A stretch of 64,000 nucleotides of DNA from Litsea cubeba (GCA_012931725.1 CM022945.1:156322862-156386861); one strand, 5' to 3'. Positions 24,501-35,361 are shown, numbered from the stretch's first letter. The notes: generated by a model from the letters alone, not told the origin. A program made the numbers and translations.

Positions 24501-24661
24501 CCTTTGCCGCCGCCGAAGGAGCGACGGAGACGGAATTCCGGACGGAGATCGGCCGGGAACGGCGGGAGAGGGAGGGGAAGGGGGAGGAGAAAGATGGGGT
24601 TTTGGAGGAAAGGAAGGGTTTTGGGAGGACATCGGAGAGGGGAGAAGGCGCCACCCGCCAT
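16088..24661 (-). CDS. ENO1: Plastid-type enolase (2-phosphoglycerate dehydratase), 7 exons
   Basis: Glycolytic enolase converting 2-phosphoglycerate to phosphoenolpyruvate; the N-terminal extension and lack of the plant cytosolic EWGWC insert (here FDGTPNKSKLGANAIL) mark the plastid form. Exons (minus): 24661-24239, 23282-22975, 20806-20652, 20561-20244, 17756-17610, 17502-17452, 16153-16088 (stop TAG). All junctions keep frame. Visible active-site elements: mobile loop SGAST (exon 1), SHAGN (exon 2), GDEGGFAPN (exon 3), Mg ligands in KIGMDVAASE, SIEDPFDQDD and GDDLLVTNPKR (exon 4), LLLK|VNQIGTVTES across exons 4/5, SHRSGETED (exon 5), KTGAPCRSERLAKYNQ (exon 6), C-terminus RYAGEAFRSP. About 480 residues, normal for the family. 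Intron 4 has a GC donor (AAAG|GCAAGT). Oddity: the only ATG near the promoter (24661) is one nucleotide out of frame with the enolase reading frame. Introns 2 and 4 exceed 2 kb and carry transposons. Confidence 0.95.
17785..18820. mobile_element. PIF/Harbinger (Tourist-like) MITE in ENO1 intron 4
   Basis: Ends are GGGGGTGTTTGGA (17785) and its exact complement TCCAAACACCCCC (to 18820), flanked by the 3-bp duplication TTA at 17782-17784 and 18821-18823, the Harbinger signature. The 1036-bp body does not code. It is made of degenerate repeats of a GGACCCA-CTAATGTTAGTAATCA type, roughly 50-60 bp long, which is unusual for such an element. Confidence 0.85.
19141..19453 (+). mobile_element. TRIM/SMART-like 313-bp LTR element in ENO1 intron 4
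   Basis: Two 70-bp LTRs (19141-19210 and 19384-19453; TGTTAAG..TCTGACA) differ at a single base. The primer-binding site TGGTATCAGAGC (initiator tRNA-Met) follows the first LTR directly at 19211. A purine tract CGAGGGGGGG precedes the second. Flanks GCATT (19136-19140) and GTATT (19454-19458) look like a 5-bp TSD with one change. The 173-bp interior has no protein and consists of a roughly 65-bp GC-rich unit repeated twice (GCAGGGCA-AAA-GCCCCATGC type). The lone LTR difference suggests a young insertion. It is antisense to ENO1. Confidence 0.92.
21522..21551. repeat. Poly-C homopolymer (30 nt) in ENO1 intron 2
   Basis: Thirty consecutive C residues. The length is likely to be unreliable in assembly. 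Confidence 0.9.
22060..22450 (+). pseudogene. RTE LINE 3'-end fossil in ENO1 intron 2
   Basis: Heavily mutated but recognisable C-terminal end of the RTE polyprotein: KNKHIREHLGVASIGDKLRE, HLRWFGHV, RRSRPKRTWME-like and a final THTTWSNIVG-like segment, with stops throughout. It then ends in a GGGAAAACACTTTGATGATA-type tail with GATGATGA repeats, the typical plant RTE 3' terminus. The copy is 5' truncated, and in antisense to ENO1. Confidence 0.7.
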
Positions 24662-24739
24662 TTCTGCTTCTTTTTTAGGGTTTTAGGGTTTTTGGAGGAG
24701 ATGGGAGAGTGGAAGCAGAGGAGGAGGGGGGGTTGTGAG

Positions 24740-24752
24740 ATATATATATAGA
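24740..24752 (-). promoter_or_regulatory. ENO1 TATA box
   Basis: CTATATATATATC on the minus strand, about 80 bp upstream of the first ATG. Transcription would start near 24715-24725, giving a short leader of about 60 nt. Confidence 0.7.
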
Positions 24753-25628
24753 GGAGGGGGGTCTTTGAAAATTCCGCCGAGGGGGCGATGAGTTCGAAAA
24801 CGCTGTGTTGTTTGGTATTGTTGGAAGGAAGCTGGGAAAGAAAGTCTCAATGTCGTCTGTCGTCTTCTCATTGCCCTTTTGCATGAGAGAGAGGAACGAG
24901 TAGGTGTGAGTGTGTGACTCGTGACTTGTGAGGTTGGGGAGCACGTGTATCTGCTATTTTGTCCGGATGGGGTAGAGCTTTTGTTGTTTTTTTGGGATTT
25001 TTACCTAAAAAGTGTTTCTAAACTCGTATTATACAGATTTAATCAAAAATACACAAAAAATGGTATTCACACGGTGATTTTTGACACATTTACCCTACCT
25101 ATTTCGAACGACATCGTCATCTATATCATACCCTAAGAGGATCGAACAATTTGTTCTCCTTTTTCTTCCCCAGAATTTTTTCTCTCCTCTCTTCCTCGGC
25201 TACCTGCGCTCGCCTTCCCTCCCCCTGCATTGCGGCTCCAGCTCTCTTGTTCCCTCCAAAAATTAAAATGGTCGGCCAACACCTGGTTCTTGCGCGCATG
25301 AAATGCAAACACGCGCCAACGTCTTAGAGAGAAAGGGGGAGGGAGTGAAAGAACGCGTGATCTCTTTGTTTTGTTTGATCCTCGAGAGGAAGAAGAAGAA
25401 GATGGGCATGGGCAGTGGGTCTTGATCGAGAGCAGCGGCTCAACCCCTGCTTCATCCCCAACGACAACATCACAAATCATCTGTCGTCTTTAATAACTCT
25501 CTCTCTCTCTCTAATTATCAATATCAAGATGACCATCATTCTATAATTACAAGGCTTGGAGAAGGTCTTATGATTAGATTTATATTGTGACTTTTGGCAG
25601 ATTTTGTGTTTTGAATTCATCTTCAAAG

Positions 25629-25679
25629 ATGAGCACACTCAGAACCAGGAGGCTCTATCATGTCTGGAAGGGAAACAAT
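25629..25679 (+). pseudogene. First-exon fragment of a DHHC S-acyltransferase
   Basis: ATGAGCACACTC begins a 17-codon exon reading MSTLRTRRLYHVWKGNN with a GT immediately after (AAT|GTGATT). Plant protein S-acyltransferases start with an R-(L/V)-Y-x-V-W-K-G-N-N motif followed by a (K/R)F-C-G-G-R-L-I-F-G-P-D segment, normally across an early intron. A leader acceptor (TTTTGGCAG) lies upstream at about 25601, so a 5' UTR intron was captured too. None of the later exons (membrane segments, DHHC cysteine-rich domain) was found downstream; an assembly gap and an LTR follow. Confidence 0.55.
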
Positions 25680-25922
25680 GTGATTTTTGCGTTGAAAACA
25701 TTATGGGTTTTTATGCATCTTGTATATTTTGATTTGATTGGTTGCGAAATGAATTGGGGCCGGTCTTTTTCTTTTTGTTTGAATGGGTTTGGAGAGGATG
25801 CAATGTGGGTGTTTGTTGTTTGTTTGTTTTTCCCTCTTTTGTTGTTGAATTTTGGCTCTTGGAATGTGCCTGTTTTGTCATGAATGAAATGGGTTTTCGT
25901 ACTTCTCCACGAAGAAGATTTT

Positions 25923-26022
25923 NNNNNNNNNNNNNNNNNNNNNNNNNNNNNNNNNNNNNNNNNNNNNNNNNNNNNNNNNNNNNNNNNNNNNNNNNNNNNN
26001 NNNNNNNNNNNNNNNNNNNNNN
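25923..26022. other. Assembly gap (100 N)
   Basis: Exactly 100 undetermined bases, the conventional size for a gap of unknown length. It hides the left end of the LTR that follows. Confidence 0.99.
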
Positions 26023-28206
26023 CGAGCTTAGCCGAACTCAGTGCTTAACCAAGCTAAGAGCTTGACCAACCTCAATGCCTAGCCGAACTCAATGCATTTT
26101 TCTGAACTCAGTTGGGTGACCGAACTGAGCTAGGCCTTTGCCGAACTGAGCTAGGCCTTGCCGAGCTGAGTTGAGTGACCCAGCTGAGTGTTTAATTGAG
26201 CTCCAGTGTTTTAGCCGAACTCCGAGACGGATTCCGAAAAGGCCGGATTCCAACAAAGGAGAATAGAACCTGGGACATTCCCTTCAGCCAGAATTCTTAG
26301 TGTGCACGGCCAACTACCCAGGCCAGGGAGTTAGCCGAACTCACAGGAAGTTCTGGACAAACAGGCTTTGCCTGTAGGGTGTTTTTCCTTCTCTGGTCCC
26401 AGTGTGCCGAGCTGACCGCCCAGGCCAGGAGGTCGGCTGAGCACACTGTGTACAGTGTCACTTCCCAGATTCTAAATTCCATTGCTGCAATCATATGTAG
26501 AACCCATTGACCATTCAAATAGACTTCCATCACTGTGCCAACCACGAGTCAATGGTGTAGCTCAACCTTGACTCGTGGGGTCCACTAATTAAAGTCCAGG
26601 TTATGTAATCTAAGATGATTCGACCTTTATACGTTACCAAATGATGCACATAACTTCTAAGCACCAAACACAATATTCCTTAGCATCTGTGGTTTCATTT
26701 AAAGATCGAATTACCTGAGATGGACCTGTATCCGAAAGTGGACCATTTACCTAGGTTGGACTGTTGCTATCTCCCTATGATTCGTATACTTGGAGATTCA
26801 TCTCTCCCCTCATACTATGACTATCACTCTATTGTCCTTATTATTGTTCATACCTGTTAATTAAATGGAAAATGGAGGACCTAAACCTAGGAATACTTAG
26901 AGGTGACCCGGTAATCTGATTTGGTGGATCATTGACCCGTGTCTGTGGCTAGGCGGGCCCTTTTTATGGCCTAAGTTGGATGTGAAATTACCCTAGAATG
27001 GAGAGGTTAGATTGTATGGGCTTGTGACCCATTATGGATGTAGATGGATCATATGTCATTGAACATGGGCTTGTATCTCATATGGATTGTTATAGACCAG
27101 GCCAAGTATGTGGTGGGCCTTGGTACGGATCCAATGATTGAAATTGGACTTGGACTATGATCCACACTTTGTATTGAGTACTTAGACCTCTTAGGGACTT
27201 TTGTTAGGACCTTGTTCACGCAAGGCAAAGCCTAGACAGACACAGACCTTTATTGTTTCCGAGTCGGCATAGACATTCACTCAGTTGATTTAAGCTCAGC
27301 CAGTTGGACTGATCATCACTGGTAGGAGCTATTGAGATTTGTTGTGTGGCTATCATGATGAGCACTGTTGGGACGGACGGTGTGATGCTGGTTCCGGTCG
27401 TTGTGGATGATGTTGATGATATTTTGCAGGGTTAGTAATCCCTAGCATTAGCTTAGGATCCCTACCGCGACTGTGTTCAGTATGGGAGGGCCGCGGCATA
27501 ATATCCCGCGGTGACCAGCTTATGTGGATGTGCCATATTGTGTAGGTTTATTACAGTTATGCTTATTATGATTCTACATTGTTATCTTGCACGACTGCAT
27601 AGCATATGTACCTTTGTTACTCTCTTAACTTTATACATGTCTCTACTCATTTGATGCATACATTCTATATTATCTGCATATTGTGACTTGCCAGATCTTT
27701 AGATCTGACCCACTCTTGGTGCTTAGGTCATGACCCCGAGTTCGAGGGCGATGCGTTCGCACTCGTTGAGGTGCCCGTAGCAGGCGACTACGGATGGGGG
27801 CCGGCCGACCATGAGGTCGAGCCGGAAGGTGGAGAGCCGACACCAGCTGTAGGGGTTTGAGCGTTCTTTTGTTTAGGGTTTTTGAGAGATTTTTGTTGTG
27901 AGACGGGTAGTGATAAAAATATGTAATTAAACTTTGATTTGTTATCACCATACATTTAGGCTGGACCTCAGCCCATCTACATTTGACATATATACGATGA
28001 TACCTTATGCTTCCGCTATCTCTGTATGGCTTCCGCTTATAATACGCTTCCGCAATAATAACTGTTGTTACATTATTGTTCAAAAAGTTTTAAATTGGAC
28101 CTCACTGCGGACCTACGATCTTGGAAGTTCTCGGATTTTCCGGGAAGTAGCGCGCCAATTTCGGTACTTTGACGATTTTCTCGATATCCGGAATTGGGGC
28201 GTTACA
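26023..28206 (+). mobile_element. Ty3/gypsy (Tekay/Del-like) LTR, left end lost in gap
   Basis: Non-coding sequence ending GGAATTGGGGCGTTACA at 28206, a typical chromovirus LTR end. It starts with subrepeats (GCCGAACTGAGCTAGGCCTT type, 26025-26215) and has CTTCCGC motifs near 28010-28055. No protein domain is present, so it is probably a solo LTR. The start (expected TGTAAC) is not visible left of the gap. It resembles in layout, but not closely in sequence, the LTR at 50.5-53.6 kb. Confidence 0.6.
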
Positions 28207-31200
28207 ATACTTGACTTCTGATATTAAGTCGAAGTGTGAATCGTGAATGAATAATTAATTTTTATTTTTGTTTCTACAATTCTTATTCTTTGGTTCATGG
28301 CATCACTTTTCTGCCATTTTGACATAACACTGGGTCAAGTTGCATTTTAGTGTAATGTTGGATATTATTTACCATCTAAGAGCACTATAACCTATGGTGT
28401 TGGTAAATGTTATCTTAATAAAGTGCATTACAATGAACTCTCGTGAATTAAAAACCGAACAAACCAAAGAAAAAAAATGATAGACTTGTATTGACATGGT
28501 CATTGAGATCTTGTATGACATTGTTTATCATGTTCTGGCCCATCAAAGAGGTGTCCAACCAACAGCGAAAATAATGGTGACTTTATATTGAGATGCAAAA
28601 AAAATATGAAAACAATGTAAGGTGTCAAAGTCAATACACATTTCACTAGAAAGTTGTGGCAGTCTATATCACTTTCATACTCATCATCATGAATCGGACA
28701 AATTTGACCTCTATGGGAATTGAGGTCTTATAAATGTTTTTGATGCGTCTTTTAATTACGAGCTTTAACCAATGCTTGTATATTGCTTACCAATTTAACT
28801 ATATGAGAACAATGCTTTGGATTTAGGTTGACATGATCAACCATGAATAATAAATAGGCGGAAATACAAGTTTCGCCTTTTACAAGTTATCTACAATACT
28901 AGACTGAATCTAGCCTCTCCCGATTTGATATGTAGTAGTGACAAATGTGGAAGAATTAATGATAAGAGAATTTGACAAGATAGAAGTATTACCTATTAAG
29001 GCAGGAGTATCACCTAGTAAGGCACGGTGTGGCAACTAGTTAAACCAATGCCAAGACCCACAACACACAATTATGAACCATGAAAACTGTAATTTATCCA
29101 TGCAGAGTTTGGTAAGATTTGAAAAATAAATTTTCAATGGAACAATGAGTCTTTCTTATTGCTTTATGCATCTCAAAAATAAAGTCAATCGGATTTCTCT
29201 TTTTGGAGTTGTGGCACAAAAAAGTAAACCTACACAATGTGAAGAAAACAAGGAACTGACATTTTCCATATCAACCTGATACGCTGATTTATCCCCTTTT
29301 CCTTTGTTTTCTAGTCATGCATTTTATAGTTGATGAGAGATGTGAGCTCGTTTATCATGTAGAGATAGGATCCTTTTTCCTGGTTTATGTATCTCAATAT
29401 ATAGTCAGGGCCAATCTCGTTAATGAACGAAAAAAATTGGAAAAAAAGAGTCTAAAGGATTGTAACGATATCGTTATAAAAAAAAATTTAAAAACCACTA
29501 ATCTCTGCAACACAATTGCTCCACAAACATCAATTTCAGTACAAGGCATTGAAAAATTGATTCGGGATAAAGAACAAAACCAGAACAGGCTTTTTTACAT
29601 GACAAATGGGTTGGAAACATGGAGTTGAAGAGGGTAGACTCAAATGGCCTTTATTTCATTTCAAATTGTTAGATAATATGCTTACAAAATTATGGAATGT
29701 TTGAAACCCAATAATTATTCTAGCACACGAAGGTCATACACCCTTTACAAGTAGATTGACTTCAAACAGAGAGCAATTCCTCCCTCATACAAATGATATC
29801 CGATAAGGACCACTTGATCTGCTTCCATATGTCGGCTTCAACATTTCAAATCTAAACAACAATGTGGACAAGTTGAAGTTATATCTCATCCCAAAAAAGA
29901 GGAAAATGATGATTCATCCTCTTGGAGGTGGATCTCTACATGTCTGCCTATTATGACCATGCTTCTTGCAATGGAAGTATGTTACTTGTTACTTCATTAT
30001 CCTCTGTTCGTATCCATAACTTGACCATTAGAAGTGACATCAGCCGGAATAATGATAATCCTGCCAAAGCCGGTTCAAGAATCAAAATTGGCAAAGATGC
30101 AAATTAAAAGATAGAAAAAGATAATCAATACAGGTGGCATCATTAGAAAGAGGTGTTCCAAGATGATGTTACAATAAGCAATGCACTACCTCTATAATCA
30201 CTAAAAAATCAAAGGGTCTTATCCAACAGTCTATTGTAATCACTATAACTGAAAACAAATTCAATACTTGTAGTTTAGCAGTCTATTGTCTTGCTCATCT
30301 TGTCCCACTCAATCACTAAAGATTCCAATTCAAAGAAGTGAACCATACCTCCAAGACACTATATATAATTAAGTAGATCTTGCCCCACGCAATCAGTAAA
30401 GAAGGATTTATCAGATTAAGGCTCTCCTCTTTGATTGGGTCATCTACAAGTCATGCACTCTATCCACCAAAATAATTGTAAAAAAGATTTTTTTATTCAT
30501 ATGAACTTGGTAGAAAGAAAGAAAAAAAATCAAAGTGAAGAAGGGAAGATAGCTCCTTTTGGTAGCTCCACTGGTCCTGACACTCGGTCAGTCAACAAGA
30601 TCACTAGGAACATAGAATGTGTATGGTCTATGATAACATTGTACCCATAATCTAGAGTAAACCAACAGTAGTCTCATCTATGGACAACAAAACAGCTTCC
30701 CTTCTAAGTTCTAACCATTCACGGCACTTGCTCACTGAAAACTTTGTCTTAGCAAGAGCCCTAAACAACACTAAAATCTTAACTCGAACACCCCTCCACT
30801 ACACTCAAGCCATTCTAGATAAGTACTATATTCCTCAGCCCTATCTTAAACCTAACACCCAACATACATAACTCATCCCCATCCTGGTAATGGGATGCAA
30901 TACTGTGAGCACATTTCACCTTCTCCCTCTTTGTCCTGAACTCCTCTCTCACAGTCTCCCCCCATATTTACAAGCAGAAACCTTTCTCCAACATGCTGCT
31001 TTCTCTTCTCCAAATCTCCAACACCATTAACTTGGCAATGCCCAATTTGTGTATCTTTACACAAATTCCCTACCCCTAACACCTTCTCCTCTTTGGTTTC
31101 TCCTGTCTTTCCAACAGGTAAGAAGTTACTTTCTCGTAAGTACCTTCGCATATGAATTTTTTTTAATCCCTACAATTGTCTTGCAACTAAAGCATCTAGA

Positions 31201-31788
31201 ATGAGAACATAAAGAAAGAAGACATAGGTAAATTGGAAAGAGTAGCTCTAACAAGGGTGAATTATCCTCTGAAGGATAAGAATTGTATTTTCCATGAAGA
31301 CAAATCTTTTTTCCTCAAATTTAGTCATCACTTGGTGCCACATTGCCTAGGGACAAAGATTAGAGCCTAAAGGTAAAACAAAATAAATTGGAAAACAGAC
31401 TTCCCAACACTCAATCTTATAACAAATAAAAAAGTCCAATTGCCAATGGATACTTGAAATGACAGTGGCTAGAATAGAAACAGAGAAAATTGTGAGTATA
31501 ACAAAGGCAAACAATTCGTCACTTTTTTACTGTGTTTTTTCTAAGCTTATGTTACTTGATTCGGGCGAAGATGTAAAACCAAGAATTTCAGTCACCATTT
31601 TCTAAAAAAAAAAAAGACATAAACCAAGAAAAAGGCAACAATTTTATTTTAGAAAAAGAACAATGAAAAGCTTTACCAAAGAATAAAATTCAGTTACCAT
31701 CTACTGAGCTGTTTTCTAACATAGGAACTAACACAAATTGATCAAACTAAACCCACCTCCAAAGGAATTTATAATCCAATGTCATTAA
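28207..31788. other. Non-coding interval, nothing recognised
   Basis: AT-rich with short chance frames only. I looked for later DHHC or DUF616 exons here on both strands and did not see any. Confidence 0.4.
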
Positions 31789-31975
31789 GCCTAGTTATTA
31801 CATGAGGCAATAAATTGAAGTTTCTTGAACTTGCATTGAAGTTAGATCATTTTCAAATGCATGCAGTACTTAAGTTGAGTAAACCTAGTTATTACATAAG
31901 GCTATCGATTGAAATTTGTTGAACTCACGTTTAAGTTAAACCATTTTAAAATGCATGCGGTACTTATAATGAGTA
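31789..31975. repeat. Tandem duplication of ~92 bp (2 copies)
   Basis: CCTAGTTATTACAT-AGGC, AATTTGTTGAACT or AGTTTCTTGAACT, AAATGCATGC-GTACTTA and TGAGTAA recur in the same order about 92 bp apart. The copies differ at around one base in six. Confidence 0.75.
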
Positions 31976-32882
31976 ACTACTAATTATTGCACTGATTTGG
32001 TTACAGAGAATATTTTTGTTGTGACATTATGCTGTGGACTTTGTCAAATGGTCATGGAGATGGCTTGTATACAAATATAAATGGTGGAGAAAGGATATAA
32101 GAAAGGTTATAGAGGGAGGCAATGAGAGGAAAAAACTTTCAAAAGTTACTTTCAGCGATTTGATGTAAAGGATTAAAATATAAACCAGTAATCGTAACAA
32201 AAAAAATGTATCAAAGATAGTCCACAGAGAGTAATCGTAACAGTCAAATCTAAATAAAAGTCACTACTCCACAAAAAGGTTTTTGCTCAAACTTGCCAGC
32301 CACCATACCCACTCGGTTAAGACGTCCAAAATGCAAACCCATGAAATCTTATCTTGTAACCAACCAAGTAGCCAACCCGACCTTCCACATTTCATACATC
32401 TATTTCACATAATGCTCCTCATTTCTGAAAGAATCACCTACCAACCCTACTTTCTTCATGCATTCTGATGCAAATTGGAGGGCCCACAAGCCAAAGGCAA
32501 TTGAATTAATAAATCTAGCCGAAACTCAGTCCACAAAGGATATCAAATCCAGTCCCTAATAGGAAAAAAATAGCCTAAGGGTAGACTATGATAAGTTAGG
32601 TATACCAAATACCAATAAAACACTACGCCCCAACCCCCAACGCACACACAAAAACCAGCAGCAGCAGCGAAAAAAATAGAGCAGGGGGGGTGTTTCCGAT
32701 GAGAAAGTGAGACCCAATATAATTAATGGAAGGTGGGCTTTCTTTAACATGTGTCTGCAACACATTATTAGGGCCATATGGTAGTTCTGCTTTCATTTAA
32801 ATCACTAAAACACTACAATATTGATCATACATGAAATTCATACAAGGTTTGTAGGGAAAAAAAGATCTTTTGCAAAATGTAC

Positions 32883-32986
32883 CTTTCTAGAATTTGATAT
32901 GGATCCACTACAAGTTCAAGCTTTCCATCAATCCATATAGAGAACCGGGCATTGGAAAAAATTCTGTGCAATAGAAGCTTAGGGAC
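32883..32986 (-). pseudogene. Isolated internal exon of a DUF616 (TOD1/MUCI70-type) protein
   Basis: A 104-nt exon with both splice sites intact (TTTGGCAG|GTCCCT and GAAAG|GTACAT) encodes VPKLLLHRIF, then ARFSIWIDGKLELVVDP and YQILE. This matches the conserved core of plant DUF616 proteins, Golgi-type putative glycosyltransferases (V-P-K-x-L-P-H-R-L-F and S-(I/L)-W-(I/V)-D-x-K-L-x-L motifs). In the family the HR motif is normally preceded by Pro (LPHR), here Leu. No neighbouring DUF616 exon was found on either side, so this is a captured or stranded exon rather than a gene. Confidence 0.75.
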
Positions 32987-33777
32987 CTGCCAAAGAAACA
33001 TAAGACCAGAACTTACTAAAGTACCCGCCTCAAGATGCCATTTTAACATACTTTAAATGATGAATTGGAAGTAGATAGATAACATATTAGAATATGTGTG
33101 CATCTTATGCAACTGTGCTATTGAAATGACTTATAGAAACTGAATTATGAGCAACAACATTTACTAATGGTTCATCTTTAAAAAATTTCTTACACTGAGT
33201 GCATGGTAAAATAGGACATGATCCACTAACATTTGAACAAACATTATTATAGTCTTTAAAATAGGTGGGTAATTAGATGAGGATTTTAACAAAAGTAATT
33301 ACAAGTTACCATACAGATATCTCAAGAAGTTGGCAGCATCTGACTGACACCAAATTAGAATTAACCAACGAAGAAAGAAAAATGATCAAAGCAAATGAGC
33401 AAAACAGATTTGAACAAAGGACAGGTTTCTCCATTTCTCCATCAATTAATCAACTTCTTCTCATCATCCAAAAAGACCCTCAGATAGCCAGTCCAAAAGT
33501 ATCATGCAAATTGCAAATGAGCAAAACAGATCAAGAGCGTGGTTTTTTAGAACTCAATATCAAATTGGTGTGGGTCTTTCCATATACATATGGATGGGAT
33601 ACAAAATGGGCGCTTGTTTATCTAGAGCTGTTTCCACATTCTTGAAATGCATTTTCTCTTCAACTTCCCCGAACTTTTATTCTCTGTTATACAAGCAAGT
33701 AGAAGGCACCCTTTATATAATTTTTTTCCTTCAAAAGCTCATCTCCCCGTAACCATGCCAATACAATACAAGAGTAT

Positions 33778-33893
33778 GATTTCAAAGGCAATGGAGCCCA
33801 CATCTACTTATCTTAGTGAAAATAGAAATCTATTGCAATATAAATAAATGGACACTAAGATAAGTAGATGTGGGCTCCATTGCCTTTGAAATC
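33778..33893. ncRNA. Perfect 41-bp inverted repeat (candidate small-RNA hairpin)
   Basis: Left arm 33778-33818 begins GATTTCAAAGGCAATGGAG. The right arm 33853-33893 is its exact complement over 41 nt, separated by a 34-nt AT-rich loop. A transcript from either strand would form a 116-nt hairpin with a perfect stem, like a young MIRNA locus or an siRNA-producing foldback. No TIR-type TSD flanks it. Whether it is transcribed cannot be told from the sequence. Confidence 0.5.
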
Positions 33894-34405
33894 CATGCCC
33901 TAATAAAGAATAGAGTACAGTATAAAAAACATCATAGCATGGCCTGGTAGTTCAAAGGCTCTTGAGCCCATGGGATGATCAAATAATAACTTAGAATTAT
34001 GGGAAGATTAAATGTATAGGCAGACAGTAATGCAAACACAGTCAAGTTTCATAAACAGAAGAACAACACATGATTTTCTCGGTTTGCCTCAATACATTGA
34101 AACATGAATCCTTATTGTATAAAGAAAAATGTACAACAGCTGATTGTTTTGAGAAAAATTGCATTGTATATAAAGTTTGGGAGTGAACGCCAACAAAATT
34201 TCAAACTTTCTCAATGATAAGAAAATGACTTAAGCACAAGAAACAATTCGCTTCATAACAACTGCAGGGAAAAGTGTCAAGTACAAACATGCCATTGGAT
34301 TTGAAAATATCAAGTTTCGTTAGTAATAGTTATGATAACAACTGCAGCAAGAAAATAATTACAATGACCATCAAATCTGGAGGAGTAATGAGAAAGAAAG
34401 CAAAC

Positions 34406-34478
34406 CTGTAAGAGAGCAGCAATAGTGCCAATAGAATGCCATAACATTGGAGCAAGGTCTTGAAACAACTCCCTTTTT
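34406..34478 (-). pseudogene. Isolated exon of CNOT9/RCD1 (CCR4-NOT subunit)
   Basis: A 73-nt exon, acceptor TTTTTTAG and donor TTACAG|GTTTGC, encodes KRELFQDLAP then MLWHSIGTIAALLQ. This is the conserved second-exon segment of the Caf40/RCD1/CNOT9 armadillo-like protein (family: FQDLAPLLWHSFGTIAALLQ). The phase (one nucleotide carried in) fits the normal gene. Neither the preceding LDLSNPELRENALLELS-type exon nor any later exon was found nearby, so it is a captured fragment. Confidence 0.8.
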
Positions 34479-34654
34479 CTAAAAAACAAATTGAAAACAA
34501 AAAAGCCTCTAAGTTCATGATTTATCCATATAAATCTCATAAATAAACAAACCATAATTTGATATCATAACCATAAAAGGAATATTGTGCTAAAGCATCC
34601 AACGACACAATGTATTCACTAGGTCTAATACTATTTAAAAAAAAAAAAAAAAAA

Positions 34655-34975
34655 CCCCAAAATGTGGCTGAACAACATGACTCCTTGTGAATCAATCCAA
34701 AAATACCCTAACCCATCAAACCCCAAATGAAAATTCCCATTTTTAAACCACCCCATCAAATGACCCGAGGAATTCAATTCAACCTGCAAGATTCTTCCTT
34801 TATCAACAAATATTCTTCCTTTACCAACAAATATCACCCCACCATTACAAAACCCCCCAAGATGTGGCTGAACAACAACATCAACTCCGTCTGAATAGAT
34901 ATGAAAATACCCAATCACATCTAGCTCCAAATGAAAAGATTTCATTTTGAAACCACCCCCATCAAACGAAAACCG
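34655..34975. repeat. Imperfect ~200-bp direct duplication
   Basis: CC-A-GATGTGGCTGAACAAC, TATGAAAATACCC or AAAAATACCC, CCAAATGAAAA, TTT-AAACCACCCC and ATCAAA occur in the same order at 34655-34760 and 34855-34975. They lie just inside the right inverted terminus of the proposed Pack-MULE. Confidence 0.7.
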
Positions 34976-35054
34976 AAGAAATCCCAGATTTCGATTAGAA
35001 AAGGAAGAAAGGAAGGAAGGAATCCCAGCCTTCGATCCAACTGTTTCAACAGAC

Positions 35055-35163
35055 CTGTGATCCCGCTCTTCTTAGATCCTGGAGCTTCCAAATTCGGTTC
35101 GGAGTTTGACAAATTCGACCGGATAAGATGAATGTGATCGTCGGAATCGACGTCTTCGGACAT
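35055..35163 (-). pseudogene. Unidentified first exon next to the right MULE terminus
   Basis: ATG at 35163 opens MSEDVDSDDHIHLIRSNLSN, continuing EPNLEAPGSKKSGIT to a donor ACAG|GTCTGT (exon end 35055). The acidic, ordered start with a good donor looks like a genuine host first exon, but I do not recognise the family. It sits immediately inside the inverted terminus, so the MULE end may supply its promoter. If joined to the CNOT9 and DUF616 exons further along the same strand it could form a chimeric transcript. Confidence 0.4.
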
Positions 35164-35361
35164 TTTGTTTGGGGAAGAAAGGAGAAGGAAATCGTTCGAT
35201 GCTTTTAGGGTAATATGGTGGGATTGAAAACGATATCGTTCGATAAATGGAGGGTAAAAGAGTAAAAAATCACCGTACGAACACCAAAAAGGGCATTTTC
35301 GTGTATTTCTGATTAAATCCGATGTATTTGTGTATAGGAACACTTTTTTGGTAAAAATCCC

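Larger units (their letters stand above)
24994..35361. mobile_element. Probable large Pack-MULE with captured host-gene exons
   Basis: About 180 bp at 24994-25170 recur in inverted orientation at 35361-35178: GGGATTTTTACC-AAAAAGTG, TTTAATCA-AAATACAC, CACGGTGATTTTT or TACGGTGATTTTT, TCGAACGA-ATCGT, ACCCTAA-AG-ATCGAAC-ATTT and CTTCCCC occur in the same order inward from each end. Long TIRs around pieces of unrelated genes are the Pack-MULE pattern. Enclosed pieces with splice sites are a DHHC acyltransferase first exon at the left end, a DUF616 exon, a CNOT9/RCD1 exon and an unidentified first exon at the right end. A large LTR and an assembly gap are nested inside. No convincing TSD was seen (TGTTTTTTT versus AATTTTCAA), so two separate inverted insertions remain possible. 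Confidence 0.6.

Noticed and set aside
25133..25920. Complete DHHC acyltransferase gene on the plus strand
   Set aside because: Only the first exon is recognisable; no cysteine-rich domain or membrane segments occur before or after the gap.
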